This document shows, piece by piece, positions 51,021 to 60,545 of a stretch of 64,000 bases of DNA. The notes under the pieces were generated by a model. It made no database searches. It had not been told where the DNA came from and saw nothing but the letters and a program-made list of their open reading frames with translations. This DNA comes from an uncultured Candidatus Melainabacteria bacterium (GTDB taxonomy: Bacteria > Cyanobacteriota > Vampirovibrionia > Gastranaerophilales > Gastranaerophilaceae): contig CAKVIN010000013.1 in the NCBI GenBank assembly GCA_934754425.1, positions 1 through 64,000 on the forward strand, written 5' to 3'. Every line of letters starts with the position of its first letter. The first letter of the stretch is position 1. Both the position numbers and the translations under genes were made by a program.

Positions 51021-53267
51021 CTACCAACCGTAACCATTCATTCCGCCAGAGCCAAACGTAAAGTATCCGCCTTTTGAACCGTAGCTTCCCGGATTTGTAA
51101 TCGGTATACCATAATCAACAGAAATAGGACCAACCCCTGGGATATAAACTTTTAAGCCAATACCGGCTGTAATTGCGCTCATAGGTCTATCATACAAAAC
51201 GCTTGAAATTGTTGGGTCAAATACTTTTCCGGCATCAACAAAGAATGTTAAACGCATTTTTTGGAAGAAATCCCATTTAAGCTTATCTACTAATGGAATT
51301 GGAGTAGCAAGTTCTGCAGAACCCATCACAAAAGCGTCACCCGTACCGACACCACTCATTCTGAAACCTCTGATTGAATAAGGGCCGCCTAAACGGAATG
51401 CCATAACTTCCGGCATTTCATCACCGTGTACTTTAACTCCACCACGTGCAGATAGCGAGAAGGTTGATTTCTTTAAAACAGGGAAGAATTTTGTAATCCC
51501 ACCAGCTACACGTCCGTTAGTATTCTTAAAATTGCTCATACTCAAAGCTTCTATAAACTTAGCATTCACAATCATACCATTTCTTGGCATTTCTTCTGAA
51601 TCTAAGGTGCTGTATTTAAATCCTGGAGCCAGATTAATGAAAAATCCACCTGTAAGTTCTTTGGCTCTATCAACGATATTTAGATTTCTCAATGCGTACA
51701 TTTGAGCAATTTTATCGTGGTCGCCTTCACTTATACTTATGTGTTCAATACCTGCATTGAATGTTGTTGATAAGTTTGTGCCGTGAACTTTGTGTTCAAC
51801 CCCTGCGTTAACTCCAAATCGGCGTTCAATTGCAAGTGGAACTTGCCAACTGCCTAAATCTCTGTAATATAATTTTCCGGTTAAAGAATTATCCGCATTC
51901 AAGAAATATGGCTCAAAGAAGTTTAATTCAAGTTGGTAATTCATTCGGTTTTTAATAGAAGCATCACTTAAAAGTATACCTGAACCTAAAATTCCGGATA
52001 CAGAAAGTCTTTGTCCTCTGCCAAGGAAATTGTTTTCGCTAATTGTTAGCGAACCAAATGCACCCAAACCATTGTCAATACCGCCACCTACAGATGCATT
52101 ATTAGAGCTGTCTTCATCTACAACAACACTAACATTATATTCCCCTTCATTTGTTTCACTCGGATAAATTTCACGGTTAACTTCTTTAAATATTTTTGTA
52201 GAATAAATTCTGGCAAGGTCATCTTTCAGGTAATTTTCGTTATAAACCGTACCTGATTGAGTCATAATATTACGTGTAATAACATAATCTTTGGTTTTTT
52301 CATTGCCTTTAATCAAGATTTTGTCAATCACACCTTCTGATATACTAAAAATTAAATTTCCATCATCATTATCATCAACATTATCAACATTTGCGAGAAT
52401 ATAACCTTTATTATGATAATAACCATTTATTCTATCAATTGCATCATTAATTTTAGAAATATTTTGAGGTAAATTTTTCAACGGAGTTATGAAAGGAAGG
52501 AGCTCCATTGAAGATATAACAGTGTTTCCGACAATAGAAACATCATTAACAGGAATATTTTCTTCCAGATTAAATGTCAAATTAACAGTTCCGTCATTAT
52601 TTAATTCAGGTTCAATCGACATTTTTTCTGTAAAAAATCCGATAGCATAAATTCGTTGCAAATCCATTTGGAGTAAATCTTCACTAAATATAGAGCCATT
52701 TTGCGTTTTAATATTATTTCTAATTAAAGAAGGATCAATTTTTTGTAAACCATTTATATAAACGTGACTGATAATTTTTCCGTTTAAATCTGATTGCTCT
52801 CCGGAATTTACTTCTGCAGAATATACGTTTTCTTTTGTTTCATCAAAAGATTTATCTTCAACAATTTCTTTTTCTACAATTCCGCCGGAAGGAGCAAAAA
52901 ATGTATTTGTTGACTCGTCTGATTGATAATTTTTTCTACTATTTTCTTCTGAAGAAGTGTCTGTTAAAACTTCTGTCGGCGGTGAATTATCATTAATTTC
53001 TGATGTAAAATAATCAGATTCATTATTTGAATTTTCGCTATAAGGATTATATGGGGTAACAATTTTTATAACAGGTTTTGTTGTTTTAGAAGTATCGAGA
53101 TAAAGCGGATTAACAAGTTTTACGGGTTTTGCGCCGGAAGAATAAATCGGTTCAAAAAAAGAAAAATCAGTTTCAGAAAAAGCAGGAGCACAAGATAAAA
53201 CAGCTGACAATACCATAATGACAGCCATTTCCGAATATATCGGCGCTTTTCTCTTCTTAAAATTCAT
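51021..53267 (-). CDS. bamA: Outer membrane assembly protein BamA/Omp85 with three POTRA domains
   Basis: The 748-residue protein has a signal peptide, a Ser/Glu/Asn-rich linker (about 60-165), three POTRA domains (about 167-240, 241-315, 316-390) and a 16-strand barrel (about 395-748) with RLGGPYSIRGFRMSG in the loop-6 region (VRGF/Y variant IRGF). Three POTRAs rather than five is typical of cyanobacterial-type Omp85. It inserts beta-barrel proteins into the outer membrane, so the organism has one. The C-terminal residue is tryptophan. Confidence 0.93.
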   Translation of the reverse strand: MNFKKRKAPIYSEMAVIMVLSAVLSCAPAFSETDFSFFEPIYSSGAKPVKLVNPLYLDTSKTTKPVIKIVTPYNPYSENSNNESDYFTSEINDNSPPTEVLTDTSSEENSRKNYQSDESTNTFFAPSGGIVEKEIVEDKSFDETKENVYSAEVNSGEQSDLNGKIISHVYINGLQKIDPSLIRNNIKTQNGSIFSEDLLQMDLQRIYAIGFFTEKMSIEPELNNDGTVNLTFNLEENIPVNDVSIVGNTVISSMELLPFITPLKNLPQNISKINDAIDRINGYYHNKGYILANVDNVDDNDDGNLIFSISEGVIDKILIKGNEKTKDYVITRNIMTQSGTVYNENYLKDDLARIYSTKIFKEVNREIYPSETNEGEYNVSVVVDEDSSNNASVGGGIDNGLGAFGSLTISENNFLGRGQRLSVSGILGSGILLSDASIKNRMNYQLELNFFEPYFLNADNSLTGKLYYRDLGSWQVPLAIERRFGVNAGVEHKVHGTNLSTTFNAGIEHISISEGDHDKIAQMYALRNLNIVDRAKELTGGFFINLAPGFKYSTLDSEEMPRNGMIVNAKFIEALSMSNFKNTNGRVAGGITKFFPVLKKSTFSLSARGGVKVHGDEMPEVMAFRLGGPYSIRGFRMSGVGTGDAFVMGSAELATPIPLVDKLKWDFFQKMRLTFFVDAGKVFDPTISSVLYDRPMSAITAGIGLKVYIPGVGPISVDYGIPITNPGSYGSKGGYFTFGSGGMNGYGW

Positions 53268-53391
53268 TCCCTGTTATATCTTATTGCTTGATTTTTTCAA
53301 GCAATATCCTTCCTTGTCTATTTTAACCTATATCGAGATTTGAGCCAATTTATTAAGAAATGTTAAATCCGGAAGGGCGAGAAATTTATGT

Positions 53392-54285
53392 TTACACTTT
53401 GCTAAATAATTTTTTTCTAATATCCCTAAAAGTGTATCTTCTCAAGCTCTTTGGTATTTTATTTATGAATTCTTGATAATCCTTAGGGACAAATTTTCTT
53501 CTCCAAGGTTTACCCGGTTTGCCTGCATAATGAAGCATTACAACATTTGCAACTTCTTTTTTAAGTTCTTCATCAGAATATACGTGTTTGATAAACTCGT
53601 ATTCGGCAGATTTTGACCAATCGTCGCTATAATATAAGCTTTGGAATACTCCATATCGATATGGAAGGTTATAAATTTTATCACAAGCAATGTTTAGCGT
53701 ATCTAAATCGAAGAATTTTAGTCTTGTATTGAAGGTTTTTATTACATCAAAAACTTTATCTACAAATTTTTCTTCTCTCAGTTTTTTGCAATTAAAGATT
53801 ATAAAGCTTGAAATGTATGTCAATTCGTTTTTATTTTCCGGAAAATATTTGTGGCAAATCATATTTTCGTTATTAGGTTCCATAGCAACTGCGGCACATT
53901 CATAATCAGTTAAATCAATATTATAAGCTTCAGTTAAGTCATCTTTAAATAATACATCAGTATCAGCATAAATAACTTTGTCGTACTGTGGAAGAAGTTC
54001 CGGAATAAGAAGTCTGTAGTAAACAATTTCTGTCCAGCTTCCGCCTTTATTTATCGGTGCGTTTTTAAATCTGTCTTTAGAAATGTATTCAAAATGGATA
54101 GAATGGTTTGTACCTTCTAACATTTTTTCAAATTCTTTTGCGGTTTTATTGTCAATATCAGGGTGATAAACATAAATATCATAAGCAGTTTCAGGTTTTG
54201 CTGTATCAATAAGGCTTTTTACGGTTACAGCTGCACCAAGAACAATTCTTTTATCAAATGTAAAAACTACAGGTATTGTGTTCAT
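53392..54285 (-). CDS. Family 8 glycosyltransferase
   Basis: The 297-residue protein has the GT8 fold: VVFTFDKRIVLGAAVTVKSL at the start, the D-x-D metal site IYADTDVLF, and the C-terminal HYAGKPGKPWRRK. Relatives transfer Glc or Gal in lipopolysaccharide core or glycogenin-like reactions. GGGAG precedes the ATG. It is third in a three-gene glycosyltransferase operon. Confidence 0.9.
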   Translation of the reverse strand: MNTIPVVFTFDKRIVLGAAVTVKSLIDTAKPETAYDIYVYHPDIDNKTAKEFEKMLEGTNHSIHFEYISKDRFKNAPINKGGSWTEIVYYRLLIPELLPQYDKVIYADTDVLFKDDLTEAYNIDLTDYECAAVAMEPNNENMICHKYFPENKNELTYISSFIIFNCKKLREEKFVDKVFDVIKTFNTRLKFFDLDTLNIACDKIYNLPYRYGVFQSLYYSDDWSKSAEYEFIKHVYSDEELKKEVANVVMLHYAGKPGKPWRRKFVPKDYQEFINKIPKSLRRYTFRDIRKKLFSKV

Positions 54286-54286
54286 T

Positions 54287-55225
54287 TTATTCTCCCATTT
54301 TTTGAATTAACGTATTAAAAATATTTTCAGCCGTTTGATTTTCTTTTATTATATTAACTTTTTCATACATAGTTTCATCCGGCATAAATTTTTCCATGTT
54401 GTGTTCATAAAAAACTCCAACGGTTGGAATGTTCATTGCATAAGACATGTGCAAAAAACCTGTGTCACAACAAATTGAACCTGATGATTTGAAAAGTACA
54501 TAAGATGATTCTTCAAGGCTTAGTTTATTTGAAAAATTAATGACATTTTTGAAATCTTTCAATATTTCCGAATATCTTTTTATACTTTCGCCTTTGCCTA
54601 AAAGTACAAAGTTTTTTTCAGGATGATTTTCAACAATAGATTTTATTGTATCTGTTGGAATTTCTTTAGTCACTCTTGTGCTGGAAGGTACAAGAGCAAT
54701 ATAATTTTGTGGAAGTTTTATTGAAGTATTTTCCGGTGGATAAAATTTTATCGGACAATTAATCAAATGTTCTTTTGTAATTCCATTTAGGACACTTAAT
54801 ATTTCTTTTTGAGTTTTTTCACCTTCATATACAAAATCATATTTACTTTTTCTCCAAAATCTTGAATAACGCTTTGACTTAGGCGCTAGAATATATTTTG
54901 CATTAAGAAGTTTTGCCAAATTCATAGAACCTTGCGAACCATAAATCGGAAAAGCTGCATAAATATTTTTGTAAGGGAAATTTTTTAGAAATTTTATCGT
55001 TCCAAAAATTCCTTTATGTTCACCTTTTCTATCCCAAATAATAACTTCGTCAACATCTTTTTGGTACTTTGCAGCGGCTTCATAATGTGATGGAGCAAGC
55101 ATAATAATATTTGAATTCGGAAAAATTCTTTTGATATTTTGTACAAGAGAATTTGTTAGCAAAATATCTCCTAAAAAATATGAATTGATTATTAAAAAAT
55201 TCTTTTTTTCAGTTTTTATAGGCAT
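54287..55225 (-). CDS. Family 9 glycosyltransferase, heptosyltransferase-like
   Basis: The 312-residue protein opens IINSYFLGDILLTNSLVQ (GD-ILL motif of GT9) and has ALVPSSTRVTKEIP and CCDTGFLHMSYAMNIPTVG in the nucleotide-sugar binding half. Family members add heptose or related sugars to lipopolysaccharide core. It overlaps the upstream GT fusion by 10 bp and ends 1 bp before the GT8 gene. Confidence 0.88.
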   Translation of the reverse strand: MPIKTEKKNFLIINSYFLGDILLTNSLVQNIKRIFPNSNIIMLAPSHYEAAAKYQKDVDEVIIWDRKGEHKGIFGTIKFLKNFPYKNIYAAFPIYGSQGSMNLAKLLNAKYILAPKSKRYSRFWRKSKYDFVYEGEKTQKEILSVLNGITKEHLINCPIKFYPPENTSIKLPQNYIALVPSSTRVTKEIPTDTIKSIVENHPEKNFVLLGKGESIKRYSEILKDFKNVINFSNKLSLEESSYVLFKSSGSICCDTGFLHMSYAMNIPTVGVFYEHNMEKFMPDETMYEKVNIIKENQTAENIFNTLIQKMGE

Positions 55226-57177
55226 ATTTTTCCACTACCAATCAAATTTTTAAGATTGTTTTCAGATTTTTTATATAAATTATCGGAATATTTTTTCAAA
55301 TTATTTTGCATTTCAGAATAATCTTCTGGAGTCATATTAATACCTTTAATTAAAGCATTTGCAAAATCTTCATCTGATTTATACAAAATAGAATTAGAAT
55401 TATCAAATCCATTGATTGCGCCAAAACTTTCGATAATTACACAAGGTTTTGTAAACCCGTAAACTAATTGAAAATTACCGCTTGTGCCGGTTGTATTGTA
55501 TCTGATGTGCATTGGGTCTTTTTCGTTGTAAGAAGTTATCATGAAATCGGCTTTTTCCAATTCGTCATACATTTTATTAAAAGGAAGTCTGCCTTTGATG
55601 TCAAAATATTGTTGCAATTCTTTTGGTAATTTTTTCAAATGACCTTTTCCGATTACAGTGATTTTAAAGTTTTTAATTCCCTGTTCGTGAAGCTTTCTAA
55701 CGGAGTCAATAATCAAATCGTTGTTCTTCTTTTTCCCTTGAATAGCTCCAACTGTCACAAAATTTACTACTTCTTGATTTTTTGATGTGAGTTTAACTTC
55801 TCCAAAATAATGCGGATTAACAACAACAGATTTTGCTCCTTTGTAGTTTAATTCTCTTAGAGTAATCAGATTTTCTCTCCAAGTTCCGGCATCAACAGAA
55901 TGCTTGCACTCGTGTTCTACAAAGAATAATTTTGATTTATCGACTTGCGGATTAAAAGTTTCGTAACATTGTTCATAATGGATACTGTCACAGAGTTTGC
56001 CGGAAGTTGTTACAAGAACACCTTCAACATCACTTAAATTATTTTTGTGGAAAAATTCTTTAACCTGTTTGCGTGACATTTTGTTTAATGTCAAATTTTC
56101 ATCCTTAAATCTTGAAAATAAACCACTTTTATAATGCATAGGATTTACGATTACAGAAACGTGATACCCTAAATCAAGCAAATATTTTACATACCCAGGG
56201 ACAACTTCTGAATGACTTTTTGAGCAAGGTTCCCAAACTATAAAAGTGTTGCTTTTTATTACCGGTTTTTTGTAATCAAAAAGCGGTTTTATGTAAGTTT
56301 CATACAAAGCTTCATAAAATCTTGGTCTTAATAAAAACAGCGGACGATATTTTAAATATGCAAAAAGTGAAGCAATCTGGTTATCAAATGTCCAATGTCT
56401 GTATTCTTTATCGGTCAATTTCCACGGAGTCATTTGTAAATACTTGAAATACAAAGGTCTATGGATGCTAAAAGAAGCAAAATGCCAAGGTTTTTTCTTT
56501 GCAACAAAATGAATTGCTTTTGGGTTATGTGTATAGCTTGAGCGGTTTGTAAAATTGCTTGATTGAACATTCCATTCGTCTTCTACAACCATAATTTTAC
56601 CTTTTAGTGATTCGTTAATAATTTCTTGATCACCGAGCTTAATTGTATCAAAATGTTCTTTTGTCCAGCTTAAGAAAATATCTTCTGCTCCGATTTTTCG
56701 CATGTTTTCTATATCCATAACCAGCATGCCGGCATTGACATAGCTCGGATTAATTTTTGTTAATTTTTTGCTGATATCACGTACACCTGCAATCGGATAA
56801 TCGCCCATATCTTTGTTAAATAATTTTGCTAAACTGCTTGTCACAACAAAATCACAATCAAAATAAATAACTCGTTTTACATTGGGTAATAAGCTTGGTA
56901 ATTTTAAGCGATAGAATGTTGGGATTGAAATATATGCGTGAGTTTTTACATCCATATAATCAGTAAATAAACTGTTATCAATCGGAACAAAATTGATTTC
57001 ACAATTTTTAATTGATTTAAGTTGAAGAATTTTCTCTTTGTTTTTATTTTTTATTCCACCATCAAGAATATAAAAATACAATTCGTCATTTTTGTTTGCA
57101 TTCGCCAAAACTGATGCAATTACAACACCCGCATATTTTGCATAATTATCATCACACGCTAAACAAACATTTATCAC
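55216..57177 (-). CDS. Fused family 8 - family 4-like glycosyltransferase
   Basis: The 653-residue protein (GTG start, GGGGAG 8 nt upstream) joins two enzymes. Residues 1-265 are GT8, with LACDDNYAKYAGVVIASVL, the D-x-D site YFDCDFVV and HFVAKKKPWHF. Residues about 305-650 form a GT-B glycosyltransferase with FVTVGAIQGKKKNNDLIIDS, VIGKGHLKKL and YGFTKPCVIIESFGAI. It would add two sugars in sequence to an envelope glycan. First gene of the operon. Confidence 0.88.
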   Translation of the reverse strand: MINVCLACDDNYAKYAGVVIASVLANANKNDELYFYILDGGIKNKNKEKILQLKSIKNCEINFVPIDNSLFTDYMDVKTHAYISIPTFYRLKLPSLLPNVKRVIYFDCDFVVTSSLAKLFNKDMGDYPIAGVRDISKKLTKINPSYVNAGMLVMDIENMRKIGAEDIFLSWTKEHFDTIKLGDQEIINESLKGKIMVVEDEWNVQSSNFTNRSSYTHNPKAIHFVAKKKPWHFASFSIHRPLYFKYLQMTPWKLTDKEYRHWTFDNQIASLFAYLKYRPLFLLRPRFYEALYETYIKPLFDYKKPVIKSNTFIVWEPCSKSHSEVVPGYVKYLLDLGYHVSVIVNPMHYKSGLFSRFKDENLTLNKMSRKQVKEFFHKNNLSDVEGVLVTTSGKLCDSIHYEQCYETFNPQVDKSKLFFVEHECKHSVDAGTWRENLITLRELNYKGAKSVVVNPHYFGEVKLTSKNQEVVNFVTVGAIQGKKKNNDLIIDSVRKLHEQGIKNFKITVIGKGHLKKLPKELQQYFDIKGRLPFNKMYDELEKADFMITSYNEKDPMHIRYNTTGTSGNFQLVYGFTKPCVIIESFGAINGFDNSNSILYKSDEDFANALIKGINMTPEDYSEMQNNLKKYSDNLYKKSENNLKNLIGSGKICL

Positions 57178-57271
57178 GAAAATACTCCCCTATTCTTCTA
57201 TTTAATAATACACATTAAATACCTGAAATCAAGTGTAATGTATACTTATTAACGATATACAAAATAAAAAA

Positions 57272-58897
57272 TTAAGAATTCAGCACATCTTTACGAGTTA
57301 TAATTCCAAGAACTTTTTCAGATTTATTAACAACAATTGCCCATTCTGTTCCGTTTTCGTGAAGTCGATAATAAGCAGTATAAAGATTATCATTAGGATA
57401 AACCGTAACCGGACTTGTTTCTAAAATTCTGCTTACGGCTATTGATTTCATTTTATTATCAACAATAACATCTTCTATATCAGAGCGTGTAATAATACCA
57501 CAAAGTCTACCTTTTTTATCTTGAACAGGATACGCATTATGTCCTTCCAAGTTCATTGTATTAAGAATATCAATAATATTAGAATCGTTATTAAATATTT
57601 TTACGGGAGACGTCATTATGTCACTTACCAAAGTAGTTTCAGAAATATTTATTCCTGATTTTTTGTATTGACTAACAACTAATTTAGCATAAATTGGTTT
57701 GTGATTAAGTTTTTCAGCTACCATATCCGCAATTGCGGCAGTCAACATTAATGGAAGAATACATTCATATCCGCCTGTCATTTCAAATACCATAACAACA
57801 GCAGTGATTGGAGTTCTGGCAACAGATGATAAAAAACCTGCCATTCCGATTGATGAAACAGCTATTATATTAACATTCGCCCCAAGAGAATTAGCTACGA
57901 AACCTGTAATATAACCCAGAAAAGAACCTAACATTAACATTGGTAAAAATATGCCACCGGCAGCACCTGAACCAAAACAAAGCGGAGTTATAATAAATTT
58001 TGCAACAAAAATTAAACATACTATTGTTATTGGAAATTCGCTTTTCATAAGCATTTCTACACTTCCATTACCGGAAGATAAAACGTAAGGTAAAGCTAAT
58101 CCGACTAAACCAGTTAAAAATCCTGCTATAGCTGGTTTACAGAAGTTCGGAATTTTTATTTTTGAATAAAAGTTGTTAAAAAAGAATATTGTTTTAGAAA
58201 ATAATACTCCAACAACTCCGGCTAGTAATCCTAAAATAATACAGACCGGTAAAATACTTCCCTCAATTGTTATTTGCGGAAGTGATATGTTGAAAGAAGG
58301 GTTTGCGCCAAGGAAATGCCTTGCAACTCCTGCAGCTACAACGGTTGCTACAAGTGTAGGAAATAACATTGACGGTGTGAATTTGTGTATAAGTTCTTCT
58401 AAAACAAATAAAGTTCCTGCAATTGGCGCATTGAATGTTGCTCCAATTGCTGCACCGGCACCTGAAGCTATCAATTTATCTCTGTTGTTACCACTTAATT
58501 TTGATATTTTTCCAACGAAAGAGCCTACTCCTGCGCCTAATTGTACACTAGGGCCTTCTCTACCTAAAGAAAGTCCTGTGCCGATACCAAGTATTCCGGC
58601 AATGAATTTAACAAAAACAGTTCTAACTCTAATTAGGCGTCCGCTTTTTAGAAGTGACATTTTGACATATGGAATACCGCTACCTGATGTTTCCGGTGCA
58701 AATTTTTGGATAATTATTCCCGCTAATAAACCACCAAAAGTTGTAATAAGAAGAAAAATTAATGGGTGTGAATAAAAATGTGACATTACAAATCCAAATA
58801 AATTTTCTATTCCCAAACGAAAAGCAACTACCACAAGTCCGGTTAATAAACCGACTAAAATCGCTTGCCAAAATATTTTTGTAAATCCTTTTTCCAT
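57272..58897 (-). CDS. ClC-family chloride channel/antiporter with CBS pair
   Basis: The 541-residue protein has about 16 hydrophobic helices with the selectivity motifs GSGIPYVKM, GLSLGREGPSVQLG and the GAAGGIFLPMLMLG region, then two C-terminal CBS domains (about 425-540). ClC proteins exchange or conduct Cl- (or F-); CBS pairs bind adenosine ligands and regulate them. A proton glutamate is present in GREGP. TATAAT lies 7 nt before the ATG, so the mRNA may be leaderless. Confidence 0.93.
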   Translation of the reverse strand: MEKGFTKIFWQAILVGLLTGLVVVAFRLGIENLFGFVMSHFYSHPLIFLLITTFGGLLAGIIIQKFAPETSGSGIPYVKMSLLKSGRLIRVRTVFVKFIAGILGIGTGLSLGREGPSVQLGAGVGSFVGKISKLSGNNRDKLIASGAGAAIGATFNAPIAGTLFVLEELIHKFTPSMLFPTLVATVVAAGVARHFLGANPSFNISLPQITIEGSILPVCIILGLLAGVVGVLFSKTIFFFNNFYSKIKIPNFCKPAIAGFLTGLVGLALPYVLSSGNGSVEMLMKSEFPITIVCLIFVAKFIITPLCFGSGAAGGIFLPMLMLGSFLGYITGFVANSLGANVNIIAVSSIGMAGFLSSVARTPITAVVMVFEMTGGYECILPLMLTAAIADMVAEKLNHKPIYAKLVVSQYKKSGINISETTLVSDIMTSPVKIFNNDSNIIDILNTMNLEGHNAYPVQDKKGRLCGIITRSDIEDVIVDNKMKSIAVSRILETSPVTVYPNDNLYTAYYRLHENGTEWAIVVNKSEKVLGIITRKDVLNS

Positions 58898-58968
58898 AAG
58901 TCTAATTATACATTAATCAAAAAAACTTAATTAATAATAAAAGAAAAGACAGTAATATAAATTTATGC

Positions 58969-58974
58969 TAAAAT
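58969..58974 (+). promoter_or_regulatory. Extended -10 giving a leaderless mRNA for 58981
   Basis: TGC-TAAAAT, then exactly 6 nt and the ATG. No Shine-Dalgarno sequence. Confidence 0.55.
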
Positions 58975-58980
58975 ATCGGC

Positions 58981-60066
58981 ATGAATAGAAATTTATTAAT
59001 GGTTTTAGGCCCAACAGAAGTTGAAAAAGAAATTTTGGAAATTGCTTCTTTACCGCAAGAATATATGAGAACAAAAGATTACACTTCAAAATGGTTAAAG
59101 ATTTTTGAAGGTTTAAAATATTGTTTTCAAACAAAAAATCCTGTTACCGTATTTGCTTGTTCTGGTACTGGGGTAATGGAAGCTGCTGTTTCAAATTTTT
59201 TAAGTAAAAATGACACAGCTGTTTATATAAATGGAGGTTCTTTTGGTAAAAGATGGGGTGATATTTGCAAAAAACACGAAATTTGCACTTTAGAAATTCC
59301 TGTTGAATTTGGTAAAAGTCCAAATCCTCAAGATGTAGAAAAAATGCTTAAATCTCATCCTGAAACAAAAGCAGTTTTTACAACTTTAAACGAAACATCA
59401 TCAGGAGCTTTGATTGATATAAAATCTATCGGTAAAATTATGCAACAATATCCAAATACTCTTTTTATTGTCGATTGCGTAAGTGGACTTTTAGCGGATG
59501 AATTTTTACAAGATGAATGGGGAGTTGATGTTGCTATTTCTGCATCACAAAAGGCTTTTGCTCTTCCTCCGGGGCTTGGATTTATGTCTGTAAATAATAA
59601 AGCTTTAGATTTTGCGCAAAAATCAAATCTAAGAAATTTTTATTTTGATATTTTTGATTATGTTAACAATTCCAAAAGAGGGCAAACTCCATTTACTCCT
59701 GCAGTTAGTCTTGTTAATCAATTAGAAAAACGCTTAGAAAAAATTCAAGAAGAAGGATTAGAAAATTTCCGAGAAAGATATAGACAAAACACAACAATTT
59801 TAAGAAAAGGAATGGAAAAACTCGGACTTAAAACTTTTGCTCAAAACCCTGCAAACTGTGTTACGGCAGTGATGACAAAAAATGTGGACGCAAGCGATGT
59901 TGTAAAAATTATGCGTGAAAAATATCATATAGAAATTGCACCGTCCGGTGGTGAATTAAAAACAAAATTATTTAGAGTTGGTAATTATGGAAATATTAAT
60001 CAGCCTGAAATTGATAGATTTTTAGAGGCTCTTCAATTAACATTGGAAGAACTTTTTCAAAAATAA
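58981..60066 (+). CDS. Class V aminotransferase, serine/alanine-glyoxylate type
   Basis: The 361-residue PLP enzyme has VLGPTEVEKEI at the start, ACSGTGVMEAAVSN, FIVDCVSGLLADEF and the PLP lysine in ISASQKAFALPPGLG (about residue 193). Relatives act on serine, alanine or phosphonates with glyoxylate or pyruvate. It stands alone, apart from ilvD and leuD. The mRNA appears leaderless. Confidence 0.9.
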   Translation: MNRNLLMVLGPTEVEKEILEIASLPQEYMRTKDYTSKWLKIFEGLKYCFQTKNPVTVFACSGTGVMEAAVSNFLSKNDTAVYINGGSFGKRWGDICKKHEICTLEIPVEFGKSPNPQDVEKMLKSHPETKAVFTTLNETSSGALIDIKSIGKIMQQYPNTLFIVDCVSGLLADEFLQDEWGVDVAISASQKAFALPPGLGFMSVNNKALDFAQKSNLRNFYFDIFDYVNNSKRGQTPFTPAVSLVNQLEKRLEKIQEEGLENFRERYRQNTTILRKGMEKLGLKTFAQNPANCVTAVMTKNVDASDVVKIMREKYHIEIAPSGGELKTKLFRVGNYGNINQPEIDRFLEALQLTLEELFQK

Positions 60067-60094
60067 TATAGAATAACAATATTTTATTTTGTGA

Positions 60095-60100
60095 TAAAAT
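60095..60100 (+). promoter_or_regulatory. Extended -10 giving a leaderless mRNA for 60107
   Basis: TGA-TAAAAT, then 6 nt, then ATG. Confidence 0.5.
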
Positions 60101-60106
60101 TCAGGT

Positions 60107-60439
60107 ATGAAAATCATATTGAGATTTATATTTGGATTTTTATTTTTAGTATTTACAACATTAAATTTCGCAAATACTCAGGATGTTTTCGTCCCTGATA
60201 ATATAGCTTCTTGGCAAACACAAAGCTCTCACGCAGTTTTTATTGTTCCTGAAACAGAAGCTTTTTTAACTTTGCCGGAAAATAACGACGACAATTCTTC
60301 TTCTGCTTCAACTATTGGAAATATAAAGCTAACAAATCAACAAAATTTTTATAAACAAATAAAAAAACATCAAAAAATTAATAATATAAATATAATAAGT
60401 TCTATATTAAAAACGGAAATTTACCCGAATGCTCCGTAA
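60107..60439 (+). CDS. Small secreted hypothetical protein
   Basis: The 110-residue protein has a signal peptide (IILRFIFGFLFLVFTTLNFAN) and a short mature part rich in Asn, Ser and Lys. I recognise no domain. It is apparently leaderless and lies between the aminotransferase and the transporter, perhaps as an independent unit. Confidence 0.6.
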   Translation: MKIILRFIFGFLFLVFTTLNFANTQDVFVPDNIASWQTQSSHAVFIVPETEAFLTLPENNDDNSSSASTIGNIKLTNQQNFYKQIKKHQKINNINIISSILKTEIYPNAP

Positions 60440-60479
60440 TTGAAAATAAGTGAACAAGGCGAAAAGTGAAAAGTCTATT

Positions 60480-60530
60480 TTAATGAACTTAACGACTTAA
60501 CGACCTTGCGACTTAAAGACTTAATAAAAC
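60480..60530. repeat. Half copy of the MITE-like element
   Basis: TTTTAATGAACTTAACGACTTAACGACCTTGCGACTTAAAGACTTA-type sequence matches the right arms of the elements at 29284 and 30257. No left arm was found. It again lies just before a ribosome binding site (AAAGGAG, 60534). Confidence 0.6.
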
Positions 60531-60545
60531 ATAAAGGAGAAAAAT

